DNA from: Leptospiraceae bacterium | GTDB lineage: Bacteria; Spirochaetota; Leptospiria; Leptospirales; Leptospiraceae | Length of the DNA stretch: 20,648 bases | Assembly: GCA_027485405.1 (NCBI GenBank) | Contig: JAIXRB010000052.1 | Span: 1 to 20,648 of the forward strand | Reading direction: 5' to 3' | Part shown: positions 6,710-13,912 of the stretch, piece by piece | Numbering within the stretch: position 1 is the first letter of the stretch | How the letters are laid out: every line of letters starts with the position of its first letter | The notes under the pieces: model-generated | Seen by the model: the letters and a program-made list of their open reading frames with translations, nothing else | Databases searched by the model: none | Told to the model about the DNA's origin: nothing | Program-made: the position numbers and the translations under genes

Positions 6710-7552
6710 TTATTTTCGACTGGAAGTCCAAATCTTTCTGAGACCAAAAAGCATCAAAGAAGAAAAACAAAGTACAAGAATAATTGTAGAAGACGTAGGG
6801 AAATAGATTTCTTCTCCCTTCCATTGAAAACCAAACAAAGAGAAATAGAATCCGAACAATGTTCCGAGAACTGAAAAAGTGACTACGGCAAGGGCAAGTT
6901 TACGGATAGAAGAAAACCAAGGGAGCAGAGTAAACACAGGAATGATCATATGACTCATAGAAAAAAATGACCCAAATAGATTTACCGCAACTGTTATAGA
7001 AACGGCAAGAATCGCATAGTAGAGCAAATCAAAGAACAATGGATTCCCTTTTTGGATTTTATACTGCTCAGGATCAAAGCTAATAAACAGAAACCTGTGA
7101 AAGAAAAAACCATATAGGATGAGAGCAAAAACCGAAGCATACACCCCTAGAGTATTGAGTTTAACTTGAGAAGTTAAAATATCTCCGAAGTATGAAGCCA
7201 TGATATGGTTCTGGACATTTCCACCTAATGCAAGCAAGAATTGCGAAATGGCTGAGAAAAAAAGAAAGAAAATTCCGAGGACCACTTCTTCTGAATTCTT
7301 TACCCTGTTTTTGACTAAAACAAGAGGAATGGTGAGGCAAAGGGAAAGCAGAATTGTCCAAACTTCTCCTTTCCACTGCAAAAACAAACAAACAGCCACA
7401 GCAAAAGACACACCTTGGGAAAGGGTCAGTCCGAAAAATGTCATCCGCCTGAGAACGATTAGAATTCCCAAAAGACTCAGAAGAGCTCCTGATAGAGAAC
7501 CCAAGACCAATTGAGGCAAAAACAGTTCCCAGGTACTAGTCAGATCCGTCAT
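6710..7552 (-). CDS. znuB: Metal ABC transporter permease (ABC-3, ZnuB-like)
   Basis: This inner-membrane protein of about 280 residues has roughly eight hydrophobic segments and the ABC-3 family pattern: LVLGSLSGALLSLLGILIVLRRMTFFGLTLSQGVSFAVAV near the N-terminus (the ATPase-coupling region) and MSHMIIPVFTLLPWFSS near residue 210. It would form the channel for Zn or a related divalent metal delivered by the binding protein. ATG 7552 overlaps the ATPase gene by 17 nt; a GTG at 7579 is the alternative, with AAGG too close to it. The family does not by itself separate zinc from manganese; zinc is inferred from the neighbouring His-rich proteins and operator. It is fourth of five genes in a tight minus-strand run. 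Confidence 0.85.
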   Translation of the reverse strand: MTDLTSTWELFLPQLVLGSLSGALLSLLGILIVLRRMTFFGLTLSQGVSFAVAVCLFLQWKGEVWTILLSLCLTIPLVLVKNRVKNSEEVVLGIFFLFFSAISQFLLALGGNVQNHIMASYFGDILTSQVKLNTLGVYASVFALILYGFFFHRFLFISFDPEQYKIQKGNPLFFDLLYYAILAVSITVAVNLFGSFFSMSHMIIPVFTLLPWFSSIRKLALAVVTFSVLGTLFGFYFSLFGFQWKGEEIYFPTSSTIILVLCFSSLMLFGLRKIWTSSRK

Positions 7553-8219
7553 TGTGCTCACAGTTGATTGGTTTTTCACCTTTGCTTAGGTGGTAGAACT
7601 TTCCTTGGTCTATTTCAAAAACTTCGGCAAATCCGTCTTTCCAGTCATAATTTAGGTTATGGGTGATAAAAAAGAGAGAGGCATTCCATCTGGATTTGTA
7701 TAAATTAAGAATATTTTGGAAGTTTCCCCTAGCTCCATGGTCCAGAGCATCCATAGGTTCATCTAAAAAGACTAGTTTTGCTTTAGAAAGCAAGGCTCGA
7801 ACAATCAGTACCCTTTGCAACTCTCCCCCACTGCATTCCGCAATTTGCTTGGGAAGCAAAGGCAAAAGTTCCGAAAGAGAAATCAATTCCTCCCACCAGC
7901 TAGACTCCGTTATGCCTTTAGAAAAAGGAAGAAAGCCTTTGTAAGGCATACTTAAAACTTCTCGAACAGAAAGAGGAAAATGCAATTGGAGTTTTTTGGA
8001 TTGAGGAACGTAAGAGAAAGACCACTTGTTTTGAACCGTGAGTGTTCCTTGGAGTTTTGGCAACAGTCCCGTTAAGGTCTTGAATAGAGTGGTTTTCCCT
8101 GAACCGTTTCCTCCTGTGAGTGCATAGTTCTTTCCTTCTTCAATGTGAAAATGAATCTCTTGTACAACAGGCTTGTTTTGGGTATAACCAACCGAGAGAT
8201 TTTCTGCATGGATGAGCAT
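7536..8219 (-). CDS. znuC: Metal ABC transporter ATPase (ZnuC-like)
   Basis: The 227-residue ATPase is complete. It has Walker A GGNGSGKT (36-43), Q-loop Gln73 in YVPQS, signature CSGGELQ (129-135, Cys replacing the usual Leu), Walker B LVFLDE (149-154), D-loop ALDH and switch His187 in FFITHN. It powers import by the permease encoded downstream. The frame extends upstream to 8267, but that part overlaps the binding-protein gene out of frame; ATG 8219 follows the binding-protein stop by 4 nt and gives the family-typical N-terminus MLIHAENLSVGY. The very short intergenic gaps mean translational coupling. Confidence 0.88.
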   Translation of the reverse strand: MLIHAENLSVGYTQNKPVVQEIHFHIEEGKNYALTGGNGSGKTTLFKTLTGLLPKLQGTLTVQNKWSFSYVPQSKKLQLHFPLSVREVLSMPYKGFLPFSKGITESSWWEELISLSELLPLLPKQIAECSGGELQRVLIVRALLSKAKLVFLDEPMDALDHGARGNFQNILNLYKSRWNASLFFITHNLNYDWKDGFAEVFEIDQGKFYHLSKGEKPINCEHNDGSD

Positions 8220-8223
8220 GAAC

Positions 8224-9171
8224 TTACTTGGGGTTTCCTTTGGAACCTGTTTGATCCAAAGCCTCACGTATTTTTTTCATCATATAACGAAACCCGGCTT
8301 CATAAGAGGTCGATTCTGGCATTCCTCCCACAGAGGTTGGCATGGTCAAAATAACTGCCCCTGGAACTTTACTCGCAACAAATTCAGCGTATTTGGGATT
8401 GTTGACTGGCGAGATCAAAATCACTTTGATCCCTTGCGAATTCATCGTTTTGATCACATCTTCCATATAACGATTCGAAGGAGGAATTCCTGGTCTCTCT
8501 TCAATGGAAAGGTTCGCATTGAACTTAAATCGAGAGGCAAGATAGACAAACTCCTGGTGGAAAACTGCCACCTTCGAATCAAAGTATGGTTGAAACAGTT
8601 TCATCTCTTCTTTGACCAGATCAATCATTCGTGTTCGGAAGCTTTCAAAGTTTGCTTTGTAAAAGGCTTCATTTTCTGGGTCAGCCAATCGTAAACTGTT
8701 GAGCATAGTATAAGCCATTTGAATGACGTTGATGGGATCCAACCAATAGTGTGGATTGCCATAAATATGCAAATCACCCATAGAACGATCTACCATAACC
8801 GTGGGTTTGCCTAGAATGGTGATTCCCACACTCGCATCACAATAGCCGTTTTGCCCCTTTTGGATTTGCATGTTTCGCGACTGTTCTAATAAAAGAGGGA
8901 CCCAACCCACTTCTAGATCTAGGCCCACCATACAAAAAACATCTGCTTTGTTGAGTTTGACCAGAAAATCAGGCCTTGTCATAACGAAGTGAGGATCATC
9001 GTATCCACGGATCATTGACTCAACTTCTCCTCTATCACCAACCAATTGTTCTGCTATATAGCGAAGGTCGGTGGTCGTTGTGACCACTCGGATCTTATCA
9101 CCAGCATAGATGGGAAATTGGATACAAAACAGAATCAGAAGGAGAAGGATGTGGAGGAATTTTTGTTTCAT
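8224..9171 (-). CDS. znuA: Metal ABC transporter binding protein (ZnuA/TroA-like)
   Basis: The 315-residue periplasmic protein has a Sec signal (residues 1-23, cleavage likely IYA|GD) and cluster A-I binding-protein blocks. Expected ligands are His61 in YDDPHF, His141 in GNPHYWLDP and His205 in VFHQEF; His135 is nearby. The fourth acidic ligand of TroA/ZnuA is not obvious: the C-terminal block reads MPTSVGGMPESTSYEAGF, as in a subgroup with an SVGG motif. There is no long His-rich loop. It would capture Zn (or Mn/Fe) and hand it to the permease. The frame extends to 9261, but ATG 9171 is the real start because it gives the signal peptide and follows the outer-membrane gene stop by 7 nt. Confidence 0.85.
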   Translation of the reverse strand: MKQKFLHILLLLILFCIQFPIYAGDKIRVVTTTTDLRYIAEQLVGDRGEVESMIRGYDDPHFVMTRPDFLVKLNKADVFCMVGLDLEVGWVPLLLEQSRNMQIQKGQNGYCDASVGITILGKPTVMVDRSMGDLHIYGNPHYWLDPINVIQMAYTMLNSLRLADPENEAFYKANFESFRTRMIDLVKEEMKLFQPYFDSKVAVFHQEFVYLASRFKFNANLSIEERPGIPPSNRYMEDVIKTMNSQGIKVILISPVNNPKYAEFVASKVPGAVILTMPTSVGGMPESTSYEAGFRYMMKKIREALDQTGSKGNPK

Positions 9172-9178
9172 AGTGATT

Positions 9179-10669
9179 TTAGTATTTATGCGCAGGGTGC
9201 GAACCCAGAATGAATGTTGCCTGAATGTAGTATCTCCAATCCACAAATTCGGGATTGCCACTTTCGGATGAAAAATCAGCCGTATAACGTCTTTCCGTTG
9301 AAGCTCGGATGTAACTGAATTCCGAGGGCTTGTAGGTCAATTGCAGAGTGTTGCCTTCCACTGCATTTCTTGCGATACTACCGTTCTTGTCTCGCAAGTT
9401 TGGAACATTAAAAAAGTCATATCTATAGCCAATAGACCATTGTTGGTGGAACTGGTAATCCAAGAAAATGTAGTAACCCCAAAAGGTTTCCATAGGTATT
9501 GGGCTTCTCACAAAAGAAATTGGATCCAGCTTGTCTGGATAACGGTTTTCTCGGTACCAGAGCTCACTCATTAGAATAAAGCTCTTTAGCATAGATTGGT
9601 TCCATCGAACGACTGAGTCCAATCCGTATTGGTAGCGAACGGCCTTTGTGACAGGATCAATTTCGTATCGCATCCCAGTGGCCCCGAACTGCCAGCCCCA
9701 GTTGTTCCCTAGGTAAACGAAGTTTTTCAAATGCGCATACATCATAGGATTGTTCTTGTTTACCCCTGCTGTATGAGTATGCCCCCAGTACCTTCCATTT
9801 GTTCCGCCCAAAACCAATTCCGTGGTTACCTTTGTCCAAAAAGGGAAGAGAATGCTGATCTCAGCCCCTGTGTCCTCCACTGCCTCGTTGTCCAACAAAC
9901 GTTGATGGACAATGGGAGCAAAGGTAAAATTCCAATCGTGTCTGTGGATGCGATTGAGTCTACCCACATCCAAAAAGAATCTCCCCATTTTTACGTTTAC
10001 ATATTTGGAAAGAAAAGGGAAAAGAATGTTTGCTTCATGGATTTCAAAATAGTAGCGCCCACCTTCATTGTGAGCGGCGACGAGGAGAGTCCCTCGACCG
10101 AATTGATCGATTGCCCCAAACATACCAAACTCGGCTTCCCTAACATCAAAGCTATTGGAAGTGGTCTGGGGTTTGTTTTTGTCCCATTGACCGACCATAT
10201 CTACAGCCGTCATAACATCCATCATTAGGTTTTGAACCGATCGATCGGCTGTTAAGGGATTGATTTGAGTTGGGCTTGTCGTATTTCTTGAATTTTCAAA
10301 TTTCTTTTGCTGTTTCGCTTGGGAATCGACTTCTTTTTGCAAAGCGGTTTCCCAGTCTTCTTCATCGGGCTTTGAAGTATTGTTAGATGATTTTTGGTCC
10401 CGACCTGAGGATTGTGCCAATGTGCTTTTTTCTTTTTCTACCAAATCTTCCCAAGTTTTTCGATACGGATCCACCTTTTCATTTTGATTATGCCAATGTG
10501 GGTCTCCCCAAACGGGGATTTGGAACATAGGTTTATAGACCTTAGCCTGGGGATTTCGTTTAGAATTCTCCGAGGAAAAGACGGGGTCTGACGCTTTCTG
10601 GAACTCTGTAGACTCTGCAAACAGCGATGTCCCAAAAGGGTTGAAAAAACAGAAAAGGGAAAGAAACAA
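9179..10669 (-). CDS. His-rich outer-membrane beta-barrel, metal-operon porin
   Basis: The 496-residue exported protein has a signal sequence (cleavage about SLFA|ES), a Lys/Asp/Ser-rich periplasmic segment (to ~130) and a C-terminal half of alternating aromatic/hydrophobic strands (for example YYFEIHEANILFP, WGWQFGATGMRYEI, WSIGYRYDFFNV) ending in Tyr. That is the profile of an outer-membrane barrel. No TonB box or plug is recognised. His pairs occur at HWH (58-60), RHD, HTH and HPAHKY at the C-terminus. Seven nt separate it from the binding-protein gene, so it is probably the outer-membrane step of metal uptake, as inference. The start is TTG 10669 with AAGG 6 nt upstream; it leaves the signal without basic residues, and the frame is open further upstream through KGRKLL but without ATG/GTG/TTG. 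Confidence 0.7.
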   Translation of the reverse strand: MFLSLFCFFNPFGTSLFAESTEFQKASDPVFSSENSKRNPQAKVYKPMFQIPVWGDPHWHNQNEKVDPYRKTWEDLVEKEKSTLAQSSGRDQKSSNNTSKPDEEDWETALQKEVDSQAKQQKKFENSRNTTSPTQINPLTADRSVQNLMMDVMTAVDMVGQWDKNKPQTTSNSFDVREAEFGMFGAIDQFGRGTLLVAAHNEGGRYYFEIHEANILFPFLSKYVNVKMGRFFLDVGRLNRIHRHDWNFTFAPIVHQRLLDNEAVEDTGAEISILFPFWTKVTTELVLGGTNGRYWGHTHTAGVNKNNPMMYAHLKNFVYLGNNWGWQFGATGMRYEIDPVTKAVRYQYGLDSVVRWNQSMLKSFILMSELWYRENRYPDKLDPISFVRSPIPMETFWGYYIFLDYQFHQQWSIGYRYDFFNVPNLRDKNGSIARNAVEGNTLQLTYKPSEFSYIRASTERRYTADFSSESGNPEFVDWRYYIQATFILGSHPAHKY

Positions 10670-10745
10670 AAGTTTCCTTCCCTTCGTGCTGTTTAGCGTT
10701 TTAAATGTAAAAATTTTCAGCGTTTACGTTCGCTTTTTCTTAAAC

Positions 10746-11498
10746 TTACTTTACGGAACGAATGGAACCAGATGTAGCAAATGGGTCGCCTGGAGTGATC
10801 GTTGTAATTGCCGCATTACGCAAAGCAAATCCAGCAAATGTTTCACTAGAACCCATTGTGACGAGCTCAGTAGCCGCTCTTGTAGCAGTCCAAATTTCTG
10901 TTTCTGTGTCAAAAACGTTGTTTCCAGCTCGGTCGCTAGTTGTGAGAGCTGAACAAGCCTTATCCCAAACAAGGTTGTGGAATTTAACTTTGGAATCAGG
11001 CGTATCTACTTCTCTATGAATGTCAACGCAGATTGATTTCGAAGTTCCAACGGTTGCGGTGATTACTGTCGCCTTTCCAGTAGTAGCGGTAACTTGGTTT
11101 CCGGCAACAAACCCAGTGATAGCTGTCGGCGTGATACGAAGGTATGAATCTTGGTCCCCTCTGGTTTTCAGCGTTTGGCTAGCCGATCCAAAGATTCGAA
11201 TTTCGCCATCGGCCGCAGTAAAGGTGTAAGTCAGAGCAAAGGAAGTCTTTCGCTCTAAACCAGCAGTGGTAGCCGCTCCAGTAGAGATGGCTTTGTCTTC
11301 TCCTTTTCCTGCCGAAGCAATGGTTCTACCAGCCAGGCTAAAATTAGGAACAGTAACAGCGGTGAAGCCTGTAGGTAGGCTGGGTTGGCTCGCAAGCAAA
11401 AGAGCGAGAACAGGGGTGTTATCGTCTTCTTTTTTGGGAGTGCAAAAGGCAACCATTGAGAGTGCCGCTAGTGCAGTGATTTTATTTACAATTGTCAT
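10746..11498 (-). CDS. Cys/His lipoprotein B of the metal island
   Basis: The 250-residue lipoprotein has signal MTIVNKITALAALSMVAFC (Cys19), then KKEDDNTPVLALLLASQ, the Leptospira-style linker. The rest is a predicted beta-rich domain. Its hallmark is SICVDIHREV...KFHNLVWDKACSAL: Cys157 and Cys182 bracket His161 and His174, a likely disulfide loop with metal-binding His. The upstream lipoprotein has the same C-x3-H...W-x2-AC pattern, so the two are paralogues. ATG 11498 is chosen over ATG 11510 because GAGG lies 6 nt before it. It has its own promoter with two palindromic boxes between it and the preceding gene, and is followed by the barrel gene after 76 bp. The family is not recognised; a surface metal-binding role is inferred. 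Confidence 0.75.
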   Translation of the reverse strand: MTIVNKITALAALSMVAFCTPKKEDDNTPVLALLLASQPSLPTGFTAVTVPNFSLAGRTIASAGKGEDKAISTGAATTAGLERKTSFALTYTFTAADGEIRIFGSASQTLKTRGDQDSYLRITPTAITGFVAGNQVTATTGKATVITATVGTSKSICVDIHREVDTPDSKVKFHNLVWDKACSALTTSDRAGNNVFDTETEIWTATRAATELVTMGSSETFAGFALRNAAITTITPGDPFATSGSIRSVK

Positions 11499-11527
11499 AA
11501 AGATCCTCATCTTTCTTTTTTTTTAAA

Positions 11528-11542
11528 TGCAACTGGGTTGCA
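11528..11542. promoter_or_regulatory. Fur/Zur-type box 1, lipoprotein B promoter
   Basis: TGCAAC-TGG-GTTGCA is a perfect 6-3-6 inverted repeat 29 bp before the lipoprotein B start codon. It touches the downstream edge of the predicted -10 (AATGTT, 11547-11542 on the minus strand), so a bound protein would block RNA polymerase. Confidence 0.7.
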
Positions 11543-11570
11543 ACATTTCCTGAATGCAACTGAGTGTCAA
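11542..11570 (-). promoter_or_regulatory. Promoter of lipoprotein B / metal transport operon
   Basis: On the minus strand TTGACA (11570-11565), a 17-bp spacer and AATGTT (11547-11542) precede lipoprotein B. The -35 is perfect and the -10 is weak. Both elements are overlapped or abutted by the palindromic boxes. It probably drives lipoprotein B, the barrel and the ABC transporter genes. Confidence 0.5.
11555..11569. promoter_or_regulatory. Fur/Zur-type box 2, lipoprotein B promoter
   Basis: TGCAAC-TGA-GTGTCA is one perfect half-site and one degenerate half-site, 27 bp from box 1. The degenerate half is also the -35 hexamer (TTGACA, 11570-11565 on the minus strand), which may be why it departs from the palindrome. 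Confidence 0.6.
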
Positions 11571-11576
11571 CTTTTT

Positions 11577-12383
11577 TTAGTGCGGGGCGATCATTTCTCC
11601 AGGGATCATTTGGCGGATAGTAGCTCCGTTGGCGATGAGCCCAATCTTGAAACCAGGCAAAGTGCCTTGGATTCCAGGTCTTTCAAATTCATAACCCCCA
11701 ATTGCTCTGTCCCTATCGGTTAACGAAGCACAGGCTTGAGACCATCCAATCAAGTGCCCACCGCTATGATCATGCACATCAAAACAATAGGTTCTCACTT
11801 GAGAAACTCCAGCTTTGTTTCGGACTGAGCCAATGATCCCTTGTGCTTGGTTTTCCGAATTGATGATTGAAACGTTATCAGCCGTTATTCTAAATCTCGG
11901 ACCGACCGGAGTGTTCCCAGCGGCACTTGCCGAAACAACGACATCTAGATAGGCATCTGCTCGGTCCAAGCGAAAGGTCACTTCCATTGATTGGCTTTTA
12001 CTGCCCAAAGTGGGATAGTCAGACAATGACACCAAACTACTAGTAGTTGAGTTTCCAACAACCCCATCCCCTGGGAATGCCAAATTTTGGTTTGGAAACC
12101 CAAGGCTCGATAGAGAGGCACTGCTCGTACAACCAGAAATATTAAATCCTTGTCTAGAACCATTGGAGTTCCCAGTGATCGTTCCAACCCCGCCCCGGAT
12201 AGGAGCTACAGAAAAATTGGAACAATTTGCCGTAGCCGCTTGGCTGCTGATCCCCGCCCGAAGCAGGTCAAGAACCTGGGGATTGATCCGCTCGGGCTTG
12301 TTGCCAAAGTATTGAGAGCAAGAGGAGATGGAAATTGCCCAAAACATCCCGATTCCCATCTGCCAAATACAACTGAGTTTCAT
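11577..12383 (-). CDS. Cys/His lipoprotein A of the metal island
   Basis: The 268-residue lipoprotein has signal MKLSCIWQMGIGMFWAISISSC (lipid Cys22). The mature part is Ser/Gly/Asn-rich and beta-rich with Cys54 and Cys85. The motif YCFDVHDHSGGHLIGWSQAC (Cys200, His204, His206, His210, Cys218) is a strong candidate metal site within a disulfide loop. It is the counterpart of C-x3-H...H...W-x2-AC in lipoprotein B, and both share an R-I-T segment and length, so they are divergent duplicates. ATG 12383 gives the only signal peptide with a basic N-terminus; in-frame ATGs at 12359 and 12347 would lose it. An imperfect palindromic box overlaps the start codon. The gene diverges from the HGDHYH lipoprotein. 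It is not recognised as a named family. Confidence 0.75.
   Translation of the reverse strand: MKLSCIWQMGIGMFWAISISSCSQYFGNKPERINPQVLDLLRAGISSQAATANCSNFSVAPIRGGVGTITGNSNGSRQGFNISGCTSSASLSSLGFPNQNLAFPGDGVVGNSTTSSLVSLSDYPTLGSKSQSMEVTFRLDRADAYLDVVVSASAAGNTPVGPRFRITADNVSIINSENQAQGIIGSVRNKAGVSQVRTYCFDVHDHSGGHLIGWSQACASLTDRDRAIGGYEFERPGIQGTLPGFKIGLIANGATIRQMIPGEMIAPH
12368..12382. promoter_or_regulatory. Imperfect Fur/Zur-type box between divergent lipoproteins
   Basis: TACAAC-TGA-GTTTCA matches the consensus TGCAACTGAGTTGCA at 13 of 15 positions; the two mismatches are at symmetric positions of the half-sites. It overlaps the lipoprotein A start and lies 5 bp upstream of TTGACT (12388-12393), a possible -35 for the plus-strand lipoprotein, a spacing close to that seen at 16204-16231. 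It could serve both directions. Confidence 0.45.
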
Positions 12384-12434
12384 TTACTTGACTAAGCTCT
12401 GGACTGGGCAAGTCTTGTCAACAAGGGTTTACCA

Positions 12435-13862
12435 ATGCGCCACACTGTTTATTTGCTTTCCATCTTTTCGATTTTTATTTTTGGATTTGGCTGTAACGGA
12501 GTTCTTCCTGGTTCTTCTCCATCGAAGGACAATTCAGAGCAAATCTTGGGTCTAGGGCTTGGACTGTTGACAACGTCTGCGGGATCGACTTTGACCGCAA
12601 GAGAACCAAGACCTTTCCGAGGGAGATCCCTCTTTGTCTATTCCACAGGCACTACTGTCTATGATTGGAACAATGACTCCTCGGTGGGGACTCTCGCCGA
12701 ACTAAACTCAGTGGCGACTGCACCAGTGGAGTCCGAAAATGGACGGTTTGCTTTTTTAAATACAGGGAACACTCAGTTTCGAGTGGCGGATTCTGGCCTT
12801 AACTTGAGTCCCCACGGAGACCACTACCATGTGGACAAATCGAATCCAGCTCTTATCACAACTGCGAGACTTCCCCTTAACCTGGGAACACCTGTTAGCA
12901 GTTTTTCAAAGAATGGAAAAACCAGTTTTGTTTTCTCCAACGGTCTCATCCGTTTGATTGAAGAAAAAAACATCATCGGCCAAAGCTCCCCTACTTTGGA
13001 ATCTTTGGTCAATCCTCCTAGTGTCACTAGCCAAAGCACGGTTGTTTGGTTAAATGCTTCCAAAATCATAGCAACAGATGGGAATGGGTTTCGATTCTAT
13101 ACCAATCGCACAACGGGAGCTGTCGAGACTCCTTCGGGTGCTCCCAATTGCATAAACCCAGGTTACCCTGCCACACACCAGACCCCAATTTCCACCCAGA
13201 GCTTTACAAATCTAAATTTGGAATTTTCGTACAATCACGCTTTAGTCTATCCCTGTGACAATGGAACCAGTATCATTCGACATTCTGATTCCAATAATTC
13301 CGGGACTGGAACATACAGTTTCACCACAACTGGTTCAAGTAGAATTACGAATTGGAAGCCTTTGTTCCGCAATAACAACTACAGTGTTTTTGGCAGAAAT
13401 ACAAAGCCCATTTTTTTTGGAAATGCGGGTTCGGATTCCGAAACCTCACTCATTCGTTTGGATGCAGAAACAGGAGCTGTGCTTACTGTCAGTTCAAGTG
13501 CAAGTGCCTACAAAAGCCAAAACTTTGCCACCGAAGAAATGCTAGGTAAGCAAGTGGCAATCCTTCGAAATGACGGAGTGGTTTCCGTTTACAATGCTGA
13601 CACATTAGTTCCAATCAGAGACCTGCGATTTTTGCCTAGTGACGCAGTCTTAACTGGGGCGGATGCTCCCAGGCTTTACTCCACATGGAATGCTTGTTTT
13701 GTGCTTTATGTTGACAGCAAAGGAGTTTTTTCCATCCAAGAAATCAATTTGGAAGAAGCCATTGCCACAAGAAAAATTACTTTAAACGCAAAGCCTCTAG
13801 CCGTTACCTTTCATATCGCGCGTATGAAAGGGGCGGAATACGAGGGTGCTCCCCATCAATAA
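12435..13862 (+). CDS. Beta-propeller lipoprotein with HGDHYH motif (AztD-like)
   Basis: The 475-residue lipoprotein starts at ATG 12435 with AAGGG 7 nt upstream. The signal ends FGFGC (Cys20) and is followed by a Ser/Asp linker. The body has repeated beta-strand units (RFAFLNTGNTQFRVADSG, KTSFVFSNGLIRLIEE, NASKIIATDGNGFRFYT, KQVAILRNDGVVSVYNADT), consistent with a propeller. SPHGDHYHVDK (125-135) carries His127, Asp129, His130 and His132. This recalls the HGDH segment of the periplasmic zinc chaperone AztD, and histidine-triad proteins use similar HxxHxH sites. Divergence from the metal operon across a shared box supports a zinc-handling role. AztD homology is from memory of motif style, not a search. 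An unrelated YVTN-like scaffold is the alternative. Confidence 0.7.
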   Translation: MRHTVYLLSIFSIFIFGFGCNGVLPGSSPSKDNSEQILGLGLGLLTTSAGSTLTAREPRPFRGRSLFVYSTGTTVYDWNNDSSVGTLAELNSVATAPVESENGRFAFLNTGNTQFRVADSGLNLSPHGDHYHVDKSNPALITTARLPLNLGTPVSSFSKNGKTSFVFSNGLIRLIEEKNIIGQSSPTLESLVNPPSVTSQSTVVWLNASKIIATDGNGFRFYTNRTTGAVETPSGAPNCINPGYPATHQTPISTQSFTNLNLEFSYNHALVYPCDNGTSIIRHSDSNNSGTGTYSFTTTGSSRITNWKPLFRNNNYSVFGRNTKPIFFGNAGSDSETSLIRLDAETGAVLTVSSSASAYKSQNFATEEMLGKQVAILRNDGVVSVYNADTLVPIRDLRFLPSDAVLTGADAPRLYSTWNACFVLYVDSKGVFSIQEINLEEAIATRKITLNAKPLAVTFHIARMKGAEYEGAPHQ

Positions 13863-13885
13863 CAAATTAGTTTTGCCTTGGATTT

Positions 13886-13912
13886 AAAAAACCCGTCCTA
13901 GACTGGGACGGG
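13886..13912 (-). terminator. Rho-independent terminator of acyl-CoA dehydrogenase gene
   Basis: On the minus strand CCCGTCC, a 7-nt loop and GGACGGG form a 7-bp GC-rich stem followed directly by six T (13891-13886). The ascending arm is the last codons of the dehydrogenase gene and the stop codon lies in the loop. In the plus direction a T-run appears only after 9 further bases, so it may also weakly stop the convergent lipoprotein transcript. Confidence 0.85.

Noticed and set aside
6709..6747. Upstream TTG start for the methyltransferase
   Set aside because: It lies inside the permease gene without a ribosome site and would add residues before the zinc ribbon; ATG 6708 fits better.
8145..8694. 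Plus-strand frames over the ATPase and binding-protein genes
   Set aside because: They are antisense to well-supported genes and show no protein-family pattern.
9172..9261. N-terminal extension of the ZnuA-like protein
   Set aside because: The extra 30 codons overlap the barrel gene out of frame and would bury the signal peptide.
10670..10745. Possible terminator between lipoprotein B and the barrel gene
   Set aside because: The best hairpin (AGCG/CGCT, 8-nt loop) has only a 4-bp stem and no clean T-run, so read-through is more likely.
12414..12425. CTTGT-CA-ACAAG palindrome before the HGDHYH lipoprotein gene
   Set aside because: It is short, has a different half-site from the shared box, and contains a -35-like TTGACA on the minus strand; a single copy cannot be distinguished from chance.
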